A DNA stretch of 64,000 bases, taken from positions 59,835 to 123,834 of the forward strand of contig NZ_JARGZF010000003.1 in NCBI RefSeq assembly GCF_029222705.1. Direction: 5' to 3'. The DNA is from Knoellia sp. p5-6-4. Its GTDB lineage: Bacteria > Actinomycetota > Actinomycetes > Actinomycetales > Dermatophilaceae. Every line of letters begins with the position of its first letter. Position 1 is the first letter of the stretch. The notes below the pieces were generated by a model that saw only the letters and a list, made by a program, of their open reading frames with translations, had not been told where the DNA came from and searched no databases. A program made the translations under genes and the position numbers. Below are positions 44,730-54,999 of this stretch, piece by piece.

Positions 44730-46301
44730 TCAGATCCAGCTGGGGAACCACATGCGGTCCGACCACTGCGGCTGCGGGATCACCTGCGCGGTGTAGATGG
44801 GCCAGAACCACGCGAACAGGGCGAGGGTCAGCAGCAGGTAGCCGCCGACGGCATACAGGCCCCACTGGCGCCGCCGCCACGATGCGCCACGCCTCCCGAG
44901 CACCAGGCCGAGCACGAACACCACGCCCAGCACCACCCAGGGCTCGAAGGCGATCGAGTAGAACGAGTAGATCGTGCGGTGCTGGTAGTTGAACCAGGGC
45001 AGGTAGCCGCCGGCCAGGCCCGCGAGCACGGCGCCGGCGCGCCAGTCCCGGCGCAGCAGCCAGTGGTAGAGGAGCACGAAGACCGCGATCGCGCCCAGCC
45101 ACCAGATGGAGACCGTGCCGATGGAGGTGATCGCCTTGGAGCACTGCTCGACCGCGCAGCCGTCCTGGCCCTTCTTCGGGCCCTCGTAGAAGAAGGAGGT
45201 CGGACGCCCCTGGACCATCCACGACCACGGGTTGGTCTTGTAGGGGTGGTCGGAGGTCAGCCCGACGTGGAAGGTGTAGATCTCCTGGTGGTACTTCCAC
45301 AGGGACAGCAGCGGGTCGGGCACCCAGCTCCACCCCCAACGCGGGTTCTCCGCCGCCCACTGGCGGTCGTAGCCGGCGGTCGAGCGGAACCAGCCGACCC
45401 AGGAGACCAGGTAGGTGGCCAGCGTCGCACCCACCAGGGCGAGCGCGGCGAACAGGCCGTCCTTGACGATGGTCGCCCAGAACCAGTGCCGCACCCCGGC
45501 CGCACGGCGGGCGCCCATGTCCCACCAGACGGTCATGAGCCCGAAGGCCACGAGGAAGAACAGCCCCGACCACTTCGTGCCGGCGGCGAGCCCGAGGCAG
45601 GCGCCCGCCACCCAGCGCCACGGGCGCGCGCCGAGCCACGGGCCCCAGCCCAGACGTGACGGCAGTCCGGCCGGGGAGCGGGCCGCCACACGCTCGGCGA
45701 GCAGGGCCCGCGACCGGTCGCGGTCGATGAGCAGCGCGCAGAACGCCGCCAGCGCCCAGAACATCACGATGATGTCGAGCAGCCCGGTGCGCGAGTGCAC
45801 GAAGTGGTGCCCCTCGAACGCGAGCAGGAAGGCCGCGACGGTGCCGAGCAGGGTCGAGCCGAACATCCGCCGCGCCGCCCGCCCGATCATGAGGATCGAC
45901 AGGGTGCCCAGCAGGGCCACGGAGAAGCGCCAGCCGAAGGACGAGGTCTGCCCGAAGAGCCACTCGCCGCCCGCGATGACCCACTTGCCCACGGGAGGGT
46001 GCACCACCAGGTCACCTTCGGTGCCGAACACGTCGGGCGTCCCGTTGGTGAAGAGCTCGTCGGGCTTCTTCAGCGAGTCGGGCACCCGCATCTCGACGCC
46101 GTGGCGCAGCATCGAGACGCCCTGCTTGACGTAGTAGGTCTCGTCGAAGACGAGCTGGTCGGGGCGGCCGAGCGACCAGAAGCGCATGAGGCCGCCGACC
46201 AGCGCCAGGGCCAGCGGGCCCGCCCAGCCCCAGAACACGTCGGTGGGCCGGTATCCGAGCAGGCGGGATCGCAGCTGCTCGGTGCGCGTCATGGGCGCCA
46301 T
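44730..46301 (-). CDS. Dolichyl-phosphate-mannose--protein mannosyltransferase (PMT, GT39)
   Basis: A 523-aa polytopic glycosyltransferase that transfers mannose from polyprenyl-phosphate-mannose to Ser/Thr of secreted proteins. The first external loop carries the catalytic pair as LVFDETYYVKQGVSML. HPPVGKWVIAGGEWLFG, FEGHHFVHSRTGLLDIIVMF and LGLAAGTKWSGLFF are other conserved PMT blocks. It has at least ten hydrophobic helices. It is divergent from rsmI, the same pair as in mycobacteria (Rv1002c/Rv1003). Lipoproteins and the Thr-rich surface protein nearby are plausible substrates. Confidence 0.92.
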   Translation of the reverse strand: MAPMTRTEQLRSRLLGYRPTDVFWGWAGPLALALVGGLMRFWSLGRPDQLVFDETYYVKQGVSMLRHGVEMRVPDSLKKPDELFTNGTPDVFGTEGDLVVHPPVGKWVIAGGEWLFGQTSSFGWRFSVALLGTLSILMIGRAARRMFGSTLLGTVAAFLLAFEGHHFVHSRTGLLDIIVMFWALAAFCALLIDRDRSRALLAERVAARSPAGLPSRLGWGPWLGARPWRWVAGACLGLAAGTKWSGLFFLVAFGLMTVWWDMGARRAAGVRHWFWATIVKDGLFAALALVGATLATYLVSWVGWFRSTAGYDRQWAAENPRWGWSWVPDPLLSLWKYHQEIYTFHVGLTSDHPYKTNPWSWMVQGRPTSFFYEGPKKGQDGCAVEQCSKAITSIGTVSIWWLGAIAVFVLLYHWLLRRDWRAGAVLAGLAGGYLPWFNYQHRTIYSFYSIAFEPWVVLGVVFVLGLVLGRRGASWRRRQWGLYAVGGYLLLTLALFAWFWPIYTAQVIPQPQWSDRMWFPSWI

Positions 46302-46336
46302 CGTAGAGGGGTGCCCCCACCTGAGAGGATCAGCCG

Positions 46337-47173
46337 GTGACCGCCAGCACCGGTGTCCTCGTCCTCGCCGCCACCCCGATAGGGGACCCGCGTGACGCGG
46401 CGCCCCGGCTGGGGCAGGAGATCGCCAGCGCTGACGTGGTCGCGGCCGAGGACACCCGCCGCCTCAAGCGCCTGTGTTCCGACCTCGGCGTCGCGCCCGG
46501 GGGTTCGGTCGTCAGCTACCACGAGCACAACGAGGCGAGCCGCACCCCGGAGCTGGTCGAGCGCCTGCGGGCCGGCGAGCGGGTGGTCGTCGTGACCGAC
46601 GCCGGTATGCCGTCGGTGTCGGACCCGGGGTACCGCCTGGTTGCTGCCGCCGTCGACGCCGGCGTCCACGTCACCTGTGTGCCCGGCCCGAGCGCGGTGC
46701 TCATGGCGCTCGCGGTCTCCGGCCTGCCGGTCGACCGGTTCTGCTTCGAGGGCTTCCTCTCCCGCAAGGGCGGCGAGCGGTCCCGCGCCCTCGAGGCGCT
46801 CGCGGACGAGCGCCGCACCATGGTCTTCTTCGAGGCCCCACACCGCATCGAGGCGTCGTTGCGCGCCATGGCGGAGGCCTTCGGGTCGGAACGGCCGGCA
46901 GCGGTGTGCCGCGAGCTGACCAAGACCTACGAGGAGGTCCGGCGCGGAGGCCTCGCCGAGCTGGCCGACTGGGCGGCCGAGGGCGTCAAGGGCGAGATCA
47001 CGGTCGTGGTCGCCGGGGCGCCCGGGCGTACGACGTCCGTCGAGGAGGCGCTGCCCGGCATACAGGAGCGGGTCGCGGCGGGCGAGCGCCTCAAGGACGT
47101 GTGCGCCGACGTGGCGGCGCAGACCGGCCTGTCGAAGAAGGCTCTCTACGACGCGGCCCTCGCCGCCCGGTAG
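46337..47173 (+). CDS. rsmI: 16S rRNA (cytidine-1402-2'-O)-methyltransferase
   Basis: A 278-aa tetrapyrrole-methylase-fold enzyme that uses SAM to methylate C1402 in the ribosomal P site. The signature blocks are [53 protein letters not shown] and [15 protein letters not shown]. The C-terminal 40 residues ([20 protein letters not shown]) are the usual small helical extension. GTG 46337 is divergent from pmt with a 35-nt gap, leaving little room for two promoters. Confidence 0.94.
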   Translation: MTASTGVLVLAATPIGDPRDAAPRLGQEIASADVVAAEDTRRLKRLCSDLGVAPGGSVVSYHEHNEASRTPELVERLRAGERVVVVTDAGMPSVSDPGYRLVAAAVDAGVHVTCVPGPSAVLMALAVSGLPVDRFCFEGFLSRKGGERSRALEALADERRTMVFFEAPHRIEASLRAMAEAFGSERPAAVCRELTKTYEEVRRGGLAELADWAAEGVKGEITVVVAGAPGRTTSVEEALPGIQERVAAGERLKDVCADVAAQTGLSKKALYDAALAAR

Positions 47174-47183
47174 CAGGAGCGGC

Positions 47184-47984
47184 TCAGAGCCAGGAGAGGC
47201 GGTCGCGCAGCAGCGTGTAGCCGACGAAGGCGACCACGTCGAGCAGGGTGTGCGCCACCACCAGGGGGCCGACCCGGCGGGTGCGCGTGTAGACCCAGCC
47301 GAACAGCAGCCCCATCGCGATGTTGCCCACGAAGGCGCCGAAGCCTTGGTAGAGGTGGTAGGTCCCGCGGATCAGCGCCGAGAGCCCCACGACCAGCGGC
47401 GCCGACCAACCGACCTGGCGCCAGCGCGTGAAGAGGTAGCCGACCATCACGACCTCCTCCAGCACCGCGTTCTGGGCGGCGGCCAGCACGAGGACCGGCA
47501 GGGTCCACCACTGCTCGCCCAGGTTGGCGGCAGCGACGGTGGTGTTCAGCCCGAGCGACCGGGCGCCGGCGTAGAGGGCCAGGCCGGGCAGTCCCACCGC
47601 TGCGGTGAGCAGCAGGCCCCGCAGCAGGTCCTGGCCGGGCCGGCGCAGGTCGGCCCCGATGGCGTGGTGGGCGTCGGGGTCGGACCGGCGCAGCAGGTGC
47701 AGGGCCAGGAGGACGGGCACGAGGGCCAGGCCGATCCCGGCCAGCTGGTAGGCCAGGTCGAGCCACGGCCGGTCGGGGGTGACCGACGAGTTCATCGCCG
47801 TGGTCTGCTGGTTCAGCGCGGCCTCGGCAGTCACCTTGCGGATGATGCTGAGCACCGACCACACGGCCGAGGCGCCCAGGCTGACGCCCAGCACGAGCCA
47901 GGTCTCCGTGAGCACCTGGCGGCGGCTCAGCGACTCCGCTGGCACTGACTCGGCCGCGCTGGCGGTGGCCTCCCCGGAGCTCAT
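47184..47984 (-). CDS. CPBP-family intramembrane metalloprotease
   Basis: A 266-aa membrane protein with about eight helices. The CPBP/Abi motifs are present: NAVLEEVVMVGYLFTR (EExxxxxxxxR), ALIRGTYHLYQG (His) and VVAHTLLDVVAFVG (His). Members are glutamic intramembrane proteases or have prenyl-protein-like processing roles; the substrate here is unknown. It is convergent with rsmI, separated by 10 nt. The N-terminal 30 residues are polar and Ser/Ala-rich. Confidence 0.88.
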   Translation of the reverse strand: MSSGEATASAAESVPAESLSRRQVLTETWLVLGVSLGASAVWSVLSIIRKVTAEAALNQQTTAMNSSVTPDRPWLDLAYQLAGIGLALVPVLLALHLLRRSDPDAHHAIGADLRRPGQDLLRGLLLTAAVGLPGLALYAGARSLGLNTTVAAANLGEQWWTLPVLVLAAAQNAVLEEVVMVGYLFTRWRQVGWSAPLVVGLSALIRGTYHLYQGFGAFVGNIAMGLLFGWVYTRTRRVGPLVVAHTLLDVVAFVGYTLLRDRLSWL

Positions 47985-48051
47985 GGGCGCCAGCGTATGC
48001 CGCGTGGCCGCGTGCCGGTGCCGCCCACCGCCGTGCGGGCTCGGTGGCGGG

Positions 48052-48645
48052 TCAGACAGGCACCCCTCCGCGGCGCCTGCGCCACCGGCGCACCCTGAGG
48101 CTGCCGGCGATGAGGGCCCAGGCCAGCAGGACCAGGCCGATGAGGCACAGGATGGGGGCGAACAGCGCGGCCAGGCTCAGGCCCACCGAGGCGCCGTCCT
48201 CGGCGGTGGAGACCACCGGCGCGCCGAGGCCACCCGTGCCCATGTTGACCACTGGACGGGCCGCGACCTTGCCGGTGTGCACGAGCCCGGAAACCACCAC
48301 GCCGAGCACGATGCCGACCCAGGGGTGCTCGGCCATCCAGGTCGAGCTGTCGATCTCGGCCGCCGCCGAGGTGGCGGCGAACATCAGGCCGCCCATGGCC
48401 GGGCGGATGAACGTCTGCACCGCGTCGTTGACCGTGTCGACCGCGGGAATCTTGTCGAGCACGACCTCGCTGAGCAGCAGAACGGCGCCGATGCCGATCG
48501 CCCACCCGCTCTCGATCCACGCGTAGGAGGCCGGCAGGGTGATGAGGTCGGTGAACCGCGCCACCAGCGCGACGATGAGGAAGGGGATGTAGGCGTTCAG
48601 GCCCGCGGCTGCGGACAGCCCCATTCCCGTGAGGGCTTCGATCAC
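48052..48645 (-). CDS. DUF4126 membrane protein
   Basis: A 197-aa protein beginning VIEALTGMGLSAAAGLNAYI, the conserved DUF4126 opening, with five to six helices and a basic C-terminus. A glycine/alanine-rich second half (VLGVVVSGLVHTGKVAARPV) repeats the first half weakly. Function is unknown. GTG 48645 is chosen because homologues start there; GTG 48663 is also possible, and neither has a ribosome site, so a leaderless mRNA is likely. It lies between the CPBP protease and rtcB on the same strand. Confidence 0.82.
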   Translation of the reverse strand: MIEALTGMGLSAAAGLNAYIPFLIVALVARFTDLITLPASYAWIESGWAIGIGAVLLLSEVVLDKIPAVDTVNDAVQTFIRPAMGGLMFAATSAAAEIDSSTWMAEHPWVGIVLGVVVSGLVHTGKVAARPVVNMGTGGLGAPVVSTAEDGASVGLSLAALFAPILCLIGLVLLAWALIAGSLRVRRWRRRRGGVPV

Positions 48646-48681
48646 ACGACGAGTGTGGCGCACGAGGACCCGAACGGCGCC

Positions 48682-49851
48682 TCAGTCGCCCTTCACGTTG
48701 ACCGCCTGGCGCAGCGTGTGCCGCACGCGGACGAGGTCGGCCGAGTCGGCCATGACCTGGTCGATGTCCTTGTACGCCTGCGGGTGCTCGTCGAGGAAGG
48801 CGTCGGTGTCGCGGTACTCGATGCCGGCCATGGCCCGGCGTAGCTGCTCCCGGCTGAAGCGACGGCGGGCCGCGGTGCGGGAGAACTGCCGGCCGGCGCC
48901 GTGCGGGGCGGAGCAGAGCGACAGCTCGTTGCCGAGTCCCTCGACGACGTAGGAGCGGGTGCCCATGGAGCCCGGGATGAGGCCGAGCTGCCCCTTGCGT
49001 GCCTCGATGGCGCCCTTGCGGGAGACCCAGACGGCGCGGCCCGAGTGCGTCTCGCGCTCGGTGAAGTTGTGGTGGCAGTTGACCCGCTCGGCCTCGACGA
49101 CCGGCTCACGCAGGAACTCGCCGAGCTGCCGGATGACCCGGTCCATCATCTCCTCGCGGTTGAGCAGGGCGTAGTGCTGGGCCCAGTGCAGGTCCTGGAT
49201 GTAGGCGTCGAACTCGGCGGTGCCCTCGGTGAGGTAGGCCAGGTCGCGGTCGGGCAGGTCGACCCGGTCGCGCTTCATGATCCGCCGGGCGATGTCGATA
49301 TGGTGCTGGGCGAGCTTGTTGCCCACCCCTCGCGAGCCGGAGTGCAGGAAGGCCCAGACGCGGTCCTGCTCGTCGAGGCTCACCTCGATGAAGTGGTTGC
49401 CCGAGCCGAGCGAGCCGAGCTGCTCGCGCCAGCGGTCGGAGTAGCGGTGGGGGTCGAGGCCGATCGCCTCGGCCTCCTTCTCCAGCAGGGCGACCCGCGG
49501 TGCGGCGGTCTCCACGATGCGCCGGTTGGCCGCGCCGGCGGACAACGGGACGGCCCGCTCGATCGCACCGCGGAGGGCGCGCAGGGGCTTGCCCGCCAGG
49601 TCAGGGGCCCGGAACTGCGTCAGCACGGCGATCATCCCGCAGCCGATGTCGACCCCGACGGCGGCGGGGATGATGGCCGCGTCCGTCGGGATGACCGACC
49701 CGACCGTGGCGCCGAGGCCCGGGTGGGCGTCGGCCATCAGGGCGACGTGCGGGTGGACGAACGGGAGCTCGGCCGTGCGGCGAGCCTGCTCCAGCGCCTG
49801 GGCGTCGACCACCGAGGCCCAGCTGACGAGCCTGGGGCTGATCCGCTCCAT
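48682..49851 (-). CDS. RtcB-family RNA ligase
   Basis: A 389-aa RtcB protein, which joins RNA 2',3'-cyclic phosphate or 3'-phosphate ends to 5'-OH using GTP and Mn2+. Metal ligands are visible in [17 protein letters not shown] (Asp, His), GVDIGCGM (Cys), [13 protein letters not shown] (His) and [11 protein letters not shown] (His). The guanylylated His is in [11 protein letters not shown]. No archease is seen nearby. The start at 49851 ([10 protein letters not shown]) is given; 49860 is in frame. It is divergent from metG with a 56-nt gap. Confidence 0.93.
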   Translation of the reverse strand: MERISPRLVSWASVVDAQALEQARRTAELPFVHPHVALMADAHPGLGATVGSVIPTDAAIIPAAVGVDIGCGMIAVLTQFRAPDLAGKPLRALRGAIERAVPLSAGAANRRIVETAAPRVALLEKEAEAIGLDPHRYSDRWREQLGSLGSGNHFIEVSLDEQDRVWAFLHSGSRGVGNKLAQHHIDIARRIMKRDRVDLPDRDLAYLTEGTAEFDAYIQDLHWAQHYALLNREEMMDRVIRQLGEFLREPVVEAERVNCHHNFTERETHSGRAVWVSRKGAIEARKGQLGLIPGSMGTRSYVVEGLGNELSLCSAPHGAGRQFSRTAARRRFSREQLRRAMAGIEYRDTDAFLDEHPQAYKDIDQVMADSADLVRVRHTLRQAVNVKGD

Positions 49852-49907
49852 GCCCACCATCGTGCACCCCGAGGCCGGGTGTGGCGTGCCCCCTAGGATT
49901 GCGTCCC

Positions 49908-51728
49908 ATGAAGGTCCTCTCCGCTGTCGCCTGGCCGTACGCCAACGGGCCGCGGCACCTCGGCCACGTGGCCGGGTTCGCCGTCCCCTCTGACGTCTTC
50001 AGCCGGTACATGCGCATGGCGGGCCACGACGTGCTCATGGTCAGCGGCACCGACGAGCACGGCACCCCCATCCTGGTGCAGGCCGACAAGGAGGGCACGA
50101 CCGCCCGCGAGCTCGCCGACAAGAACAACCGGGTCATCGCCCACGAGCTCGCCGACCTCGGCTGCTCCTACGACCTGTTCACCCGCACCACGACGGCCAA
50201 CCACTACGCCGTGGCGCAGGAGCTGTTCACACAGGTCTGGAACAACGGCTACATGATCGAGCGCACCACCAAGGGCGCGATCTCCCCGTCGACCGGCCGC
50301 ACCCTGCCCGACCGCTACATCGAGGGCACCTGCCCCATCTGCGGTTACCCCGAGGCGCGCGGCGACCAGTGCGACAACTGCGGCAACCAGCTCGACCCCA
50401 CCGAGCTCAAGGACCCCAGGTCCAAGATCAACGGTGAGACACCGGAGTTCATCGAGACCCAGCACTTCTTCCTCGACCTTCCCGCGCTCGCCGACGCGCT
50501 GCGCGAGTGGCTCGAGGAGCGCGAGGCGTCGGGCACCTGGCGGCCCAACGTCATCAAGTTCAGCCTCAACATCCTCGATGACATCAAGCCCCGCGCGATG
50601 ACCCGCGACATCGACTGGGGCATCCCGGTGCCGCTCGACGGCTGGCGCGAGCAGCCCACGAAGCGGCTCTACGTGTGGTTCGACGCCGTCATCGGCTACC
50701 TCTCGGCGTCCATCGAGTGGGCCCGCCGGCTCGGCGAGCCCGAGCGCTGGCGCGAGTGGTGGAACGACCCCGAGGCGCTCACCTACTACTTCATGGGCAA
50801 GGACAACATCACCTTCCACTCCCAGATCTGGCCCGCCGAGCTCATCGGGTATGCCGGCAAGGGGGCTCGCGGGGGAGAGCCCGGTCCGTACGGGGTGCTC
50901 AACCTGCCCACCGAGGTCGTCTCCAGCGAGTACCTCACGATGGAGAGCAAGCAGTTCTCCTCCTCCCGCGGCCACGTCATCTACGTGCGCGACGTGCTCT
51001 CGCGCTACCAGCCCGACGCGCTGCGCTACTTCCTCTGCGCCGCAGGCCCGGAGAACCAGGACGCAGACTTCTCCTGGCGTGAGTTCGTCACCCGCACCAA
51101 CAGCGAGCTCGTCGCCGGCTGGGGCAACCTGGTCAACCGCACGGCGTCGATGATCGCCAAGAGCTTCGGTGAGATCCCACCCGCGGCCGAGCTCACCGCT
51201 GACGACGAGGCGCTGCTGGCCAAGGTGCGCGAGGGCTTCGACACCGTCGGCGGGCTCATCGGCCGGCACCGGCTGCGCCAGGCGATCGGTGAGGCCATGC
51301 GCGTGGTCGGCGAGGTGAACAAGTACGTCACCGACCAGGCGCCGTTCAAGCTCAAGGGTGAGGACGAGCGCGAGCGGCTCGGCACGATCCTCCACGTGAC
51401 CGCGCAGGCCGTCGTCGACCTCAACACCATGCTCAGCCCCTTCCTGCCGCACTCGTCCAACGCGGTGCACGCGACCTTCGGCGGCGAGGGGCAGTTCATG
51501 CCGATGCCCCGCGTCGACGAGGTGACCGACCTCGACGACGGCCACCCCTACCCGGTCATCACCGGTGAGTACTCCTCGACCCCCTCGTGGGAGTCCCGTC
51601 CGGTGCGTGTCGGGGCCCCTGTGACCAAGCCCACTCCGGTGTTCCAGAAGCTCGACGACTCCGTGGTCGAGGAGGAGCTCAGGCGGCTGCAGGGTGACGC
51701 CGCTGACGAGGCCGATGGCGACGCCTGA
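49908..51728 (+). CDS. metG: Methionyl-tRNA synthetase
   Basis: A 606-aa class I synthetase charging tRNA-Met. The HIGH motif is [10 protein letters not shown]. The zinc knuckle is [18 protein letters not shown], and the second signature is [10 protein letters not shown] in place of KMSKS, a variant seen in actinobacterial MetRS. The anticodon-binding helical domain follows, with no C-terminal EMAP tail. ATG 49908 is used because the frame upstream of it (to 49881) has no conserved residues. The 3' end overlaps tatD by 14 nt, so the two are co-translated. Confidence 0.97.
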   Translation: MKVLSAVAWPYANGPRHLGHVAGFAVPSDVFSRYMRMAGHDVLMVSGTDEHGTPILVQADKEGTTARELADKNNRVIAHELADLGCSYDLFTRTTTANHYAVAQELFTQVWNNGYMIERTTKGAISPSTGRTLPDRYIEGTCPICGYPEARGDQCDNCGNQLDPTELKDPRSKINGETPEFIETQHFFLDLPALADALREWLEEREASGTWRPNVIKFSLNILDDIKPRAMTRDIDWGIPVPLDGWREQPTKRLYVWFDAVIGYLSASIEWARRLGEPERWREWWNDPEALTYYFMGKDNITFHSQIWPAELIGYAGKGARGGEPGPYGVLNLPTEVVSSEYLTMESKQFSSSRGHVIYVRDVLSRYQPDALRYFLCAAGPENQDADFSWREFVTRTNSELVAGWGNLVNRTASMIAKSFGEIPPAAELTADDEALLAKVREGFDTVGGLIGRHRLRQAIGEAMRVVGEVNKYVTDQAPFKLKGEDERERLGTILHVTAQAVVDLNTMLSPFLPHSSNAVHATFGGEGQFMPMPRVDEVTDLDDGHPYPVITGEYSSTPSWESRPVRVGAPVTKPTPVFQKLDDSVVEEELRRLQGDAADEADGDA

Positions 51729-52578
51729 GCCGTCCCGTCCGGCGACCGGTCGTCGGGTGCCCACGGCCCCCGACCCGCTTCCCATCCCGGTGGTCGACAA
51801 CCACACCCACCTCGACATCGCGCGCGACGGCGAGGAGCCGTCCGACGTGGCCGAGGTGGTGGCGGCTGCCGTCGCCGTCGGGGTCGACCGGCTCGTGCAG
51901 ATCGGGTGCGACCTGCCGGGTGCACGCTTCACGGTGGAGCTCGTCGACAAGCACCCGGAGATCCTCGGCGGGGTCGCCCTCCACCCCAACGAGGCGCCCC
52001 GTCTCGCCGCGGCCGGGGCCCTCGACGCGGCATACGAGGAGATCGAGGCGCTCGCCGCCCACCCCAGGATCCGCGTGGTCGGCGAGACCGGTCTCGACTA
52101 CTTCCGCACCGGCCGGGATGGTGTTGGCGTGCAACAGGATTCGTTCCGTTGGCACATCGACCTGGCCAAGCGCCTCGGCAAGGCTCTGCAGATCCATGAC
52201 CGCGACGCCCATGACGACGTGCTGCGCATCCTCGACGAGGAGGGAGCGCCCGAGTGCACCGTGATGCACTGCTTCAGTGGCGGCGTCGCGGTCGCCCGCG
52301 CGTGCGTCGACCGGGGCTTCCTCCTGTCCTTCGCGGGCACGGTCACCTTCAAGAACGCCCGCCCCCTCCGCGACGCCCTGGCGGTCACCCCGCTGGAGCA
52401 GGTGCTCGTCGAGACCGACGCTCCCTACCTGGCCCCGACGCCGTGGCGCGGAGCGGCCAACGCGCCCTACCTGGTGCCGCTGACGGTGCGCGTCATGGCC
52501 GACGTCATGGGGGTCGCCGTGCCCACCCTCTGCGCGGCGCTGAGCGCCAACTCGGAGCGCGTGTACGGCCCCTGGTGA
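51715..52578 (+). CDS. tatD: TatD-family deoxyribonuclease
   Basis: A 287-aa TIM-barrel metal hydrolase. Metal ligands are seen in [13 protein letters not shown] (HxH), [12 protein letters not shown] (Glu), [13 protein letters not shown] (His), MHCFSGG (His) and [15 protein letters not shown] (Asp). TatD proteins degrade DNA 3'-to-5' and act in DNA repair or quality control. ATG 51715 overlaps metG by 14 nt. The order metG-tatD-rpfB-ksgA-ispE matches Mycobacterium tuberculosis. Confidence 0.93.
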   Translation: MATPEPSRPATGRRVPTAPDPLPIPVVDNHTHLDIARDGEEPSDVAEVVAAAVAVGVDRLVQIGCDLPGARFTVELVDKHPEILGGVALHPNEAPRLAAAGALDAAYEEIEALAAHPRIRVVGETGLDYFRTGRDGVGVQQDSFRWHIDLAKRLGKALQIHDRDAHDDVLRILDEEGAPECTVMHCFSGGVAVARACVDRGFLLSFAGTVTFKNARPLRDALAVTPLEQVLVETDAPYLAPTPWRGAANAPYLVPLTVRVMADVMGVAVPTLCAALSANSERVYGPW

Positions 52579-52888
52579 CCCGGGCGGCGGGCCGCGGGCC
52601 AGGTCGACGTAGTCACTAATGGCACCCATGTAGTTCCCGCAGGCTATTGACTTCGGCGTTACCAAAATTTGACCTACGCCCCAATCGCGGTCATGGTGGA
52701 TGACTGTTAGCCGGGTTCGGTTTGTCCCCTGGCGGCACGCCCCCGGGGTGTTGGAAGGCCGATGACGGTGGACCGACACCCCCTTTTCACCGTTGGACGG
52801 TGCCCCTGTCTCACACGCAGGGTGTGCGCTGTCACCCCCCCCGCGTGCGCCTGTTCCGATGCCCGGGAAGTTCGAGCACTGGAGCATC
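52579..52888 (+). promoter_or_regulatory. Long 5' leader of rpfB, possible RNA switch
   Basis: 310 nt without a gene. An AT-rich island (ACCAAAATTTGACC near 52661) after TTGACT at 52647 may be the promoter, leaving about 200 nt of leader. Several small inverted repeats occur, for example ACGGTG...CACCGT around 52765-52790 and CACAC/GTGTG near 52815. In M. tuberculosis the rpfB leader holds a premature-termination RNA switch; the same position suggests a similar device. The fold was not computed, and it does not match the ydaO consensus well. Confidence 0.4.
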
Positions 52889-54022
52889 GTGATCTCTCGT
52901 TCGGTCAGACGCGTCGCGCAAGGCGCCGTGGTGACGACCCTCGTCGCCGGCGCAGTGGGCGTTTCCTACTTCGACAAGTCCGTGAACCTCTCCGTGGATG
53001 GCAAGACCTCGTCCGTGCGCTCCTTCGGAGGCACCGTGGCAGACGTCCTGGAGAAGCAGAACATCCGCGTCGGCGAGCACGACGTGGTCGTCCCCTCGGC
53101 CGACAGCAAGATCCAGGACGGCCAGAAGATCGTCGTCCGCTACGGCCGCAAGCTCACCGTCACCGTCGACGGCAAGACGCGTGAGTACTGGACCACCGCC
53201 ACCACGGTCGCGTCCGCGCTGCAGGAGCTCGGCATCCGCGCCGACTCCGCCAAGCTGTCGGCCTCCCGCTCGCAGACCCTCGGCCGCGAGGGTCTGAGCC
53301 TGACCGTCTCTACGCCGAAGTCCGTGGCGGTCCACGTCGACGGCAAGAACCTGGCGACCGCGTCCACCGGCCTGACCGTCAAGGAGGCGCTCGCCGACCT
53401 GCGCATCACGGTCGACCGCGACGACCGGGTCAAGCCTGGCCTCAACGCCCCCATCCGCGACGGGCTCAAGATCGCCGTCCAGCGCGTGAGCACCAAGACC
53501 GTCAACGCGACGCAGGCCATCGGGTTCGGCACGGTGGAGAAGAGCGACTCCTCGCTGTTCAAGGGCCAGAACAAGACCGTGAAGGCCGGCCGTGAGGGTG
53601 CCAAGGTCGTGACGTACCGCCTGGTGACCGTCGACGGCAAGACCGAGAGCAAGAAGGCGCTCAAGTCGGTCGTCACCCAGCAGCCGGTCGCCCGCGTCGT
53701 GGCGGTGGGCACCAAGCCCCGCCCGGTCGCCGACAGCGGCTCCACCGGCTCGAGCACCGGCTCGGGCGGCGCCATCAACCTGGCCCGCGCCGACATGTGG
53801 GACCGCATCGCTGAGTGCGAGTCCAGCGGCAACTGGTCGATCAACACCGGCAACGGCTACTACGGCGGCCTGCAGTTCGACATCCAGACCTGGCTGGGCG
53901 CCGGCGGCGGCGACTTCGCCTCGCGGGCCGACCTGGCCTCGCGGGAGGAGCAGATCACCGTGGCGAACCGGGTCTACGAGGACCGCGGCCTGCAGCCGTG
54001 GGGCTGCGCCCACGCGGCCTGA
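52889..54022 (+). CDS. rpfB: Resuscitation-promoting factor RpfB
   Basis: A 377-aa secreted peptidoglycan-cleaving protein. It has a short signal/anchor (VAQGAVVTTLVAGAVGVSYF), three DUF348 repeats (VNLSVDGKTSSVRSFGGTVA, LTVTVDGKTREYWTTATTVA, and VAVHVDGKNLATASTGLTVK), a G5 domain at about residues 190-270, and the C-terminal Rpf transglycosylase domain with WDRIAECESSGNWSINTGNG (catalytic Glu) and a Cys pair ending PWGCAHA. GTG 52889 follows GGAG by 4 nt; ATG 52859 is an alternative. It cleaves wall glycan to promote growth after dormancy. Confidence 0.95.
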   Translation: MISRSVRRVAQGAVVTTLVAGAVGVSYFDKSVNLSVDGKTSSVRSFGGTVADVLEKQNIRVGEHDVVVPSADSKIQDGQKIVVRYGRKLTVTVDGKTREYWTTATTVASALQELGIRADSAKLSASRSQTLGREGLSLTVSTPKSVAVHVDGKNLATASTGLTVKEALADLRITVDRDDRVKPGLNAPIRDGLKIAVQRVSTKTVNATQAIGFGTVEKSDSSLFKGQNKTVKAGREGAKVVTYRLVTVDGKTESKKALKSVVTQQPVARVVAVGTKPRPVADSGSTGSSTGSGGAINLARADMWDRIAECESSGNWSINTGNGYYGGLQFDIQTWLGAGGGDFASRADLASREEQITVANRVYEDRGLQPWGCAHAA

Positions 54023-54032
54023 CCTCGCCAAC

Positions 54033-54083
54033 GAGCAGCGGCAGCGCCCCGGACCCCTGTGGTCCGGGGCGCTGCCGCTGCTC
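54033..54083 (+). terminator. Very strong hairpin terminator after rpfB
   Basis: Positions 54033-54055 are perfectly complementary to 54061-54083 (23 bp) with a 5-nt loop CCTGT. It begins 10 nt after the rpfB stop and insulates rpfB from ksgA. Confidence 0.85.
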
Positions 54084-54128
54084 TGCTCGCTGTCCTGACG
54101 GTTTCCGCGGTCCCCTAGGCTCGCCCCC

Positions 54129-54989
54129 ATGACCGAGCAGGAGACCAGCGGGTACCTCGGGGCTGCCCAGATCCGCGAGCTCGCCGCAGGTCTGGGGCTC
54201 AGGCCCACCAAGCAGTGGGGCCAGAACTTCGTCGTCGACGCCAACACGGTCAAACGGATCGTCCGGCTGGCGGGTGTGGGTGCCGCCGACAGCGTGGTTG
54301 AGGTCGGCCCCGGCCTCGGCTCCCTCACCCTCGCCCTGCTGCCCGAGGTCGGGCACGTCACCGCGGTGGAGGTCGACCCGGCCCTGGCCGGCGTCCTGCC
54401 CGCGACGGTGCGTCGCCTCGCCCCTGCCTACGCGGACCGGCTCACCCTGGTGCACGCCGACGCGCTGAAGGTCCGTGAGCTCCCCGACCCGCAGCCCACA
54501 GCCCTCGTGGCGAACCTGCCCTACAACGTCTCCGTCCCTGTGGTGCTCGGCTTCCTCGAGGCCTTCCCGACCCTCGAGCGCGTCCTCGTGATGGTGCAGC
54601 TCGAGGTGGCCGAGCGGCTGGCCGCGGCGCCGGGCTCGAAGGTCTACGGGGTGCCGAGCCTGAAGGCCGCGTGGTACACCGACGTCAGGCTGGCCGGCAC
54701 CGTGTCGCGCAACGTGTTCTGGCCGGTGCCGAACGTCGACTCCGGCCTGGTGTCGATGACGCGCCGTCAGCCCCCCTCGACCGCCGCGCCGCGCGCGGAC
54801 GTGTTCGCCTGCATCGACGCCGCGTTCGCACAGCGCCGCAAGACGCTGCGAGCCGCCCTGGCCGGCTGGGCCGGGTCGCCAGCACGTGCGGAGGAGCTGC
54901 TGCGGGCGGCGGGCATCGACCCGCGCACCAGGGGCGAGCAGCTGGGCATCGAGGAGTTCGCTTCGATAGCAGCGGCCCGGCTGGCCTAG
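54129..54989 (+). CDS. rsmA: 16S rRNA (adenine-1518/1519-N6)-dimethyltransferase
   Basis: A 286-aa KsgA/RsmA enzyme that dimethylates two adenines in helix 45 during 30S maturation. SAM-binding and catalytic blocks: [38 protein letters not shown], and [16 protein letters not shown] (the NLPY motif). The C-terminal helical domain has [18 protein letters not shown] 54129. The gene ends 10 nt before ispE. Downstream of rpfB as in mycobacteria. Confidence 0.96.
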   Translation: MTEQETSGYLGAAQIRELAAGLGLRPTKQWGQNFVVDANTVKRIVRLAGVGAADSVVEVGPGLGSLTLALLPEVGHVTAVEVDPALAGVLPATVRRLAPAYADRLTLVHADALKVRELPDPQPTALVANLPYNVSVPVVLGFLEAFPTLERVLVMVQLEVAERLAAAPGSKVYGVPSLKAAWYTDVRLAGTVSRNVFWPVPNVDSGLVSMTRRQPPSTAAPRADVFACIDAAFAQRRKTLRAALAGWAGSPARAEELLRAAGIDPRTRGEQLGIEEFASIAAARLA

Positions 54990-54999
54990 GGTGGGGCGC

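Noticed and set aside
52579..52888. ydaO (cyclic di-AMP) riboswitch before rpfB
   Set aside because: Such switches precede some rpf genes, but the expected conserved blocks are not present in order on the plus strand; a CCGAACCCGGCTAAC-like string is only on the minus strand.
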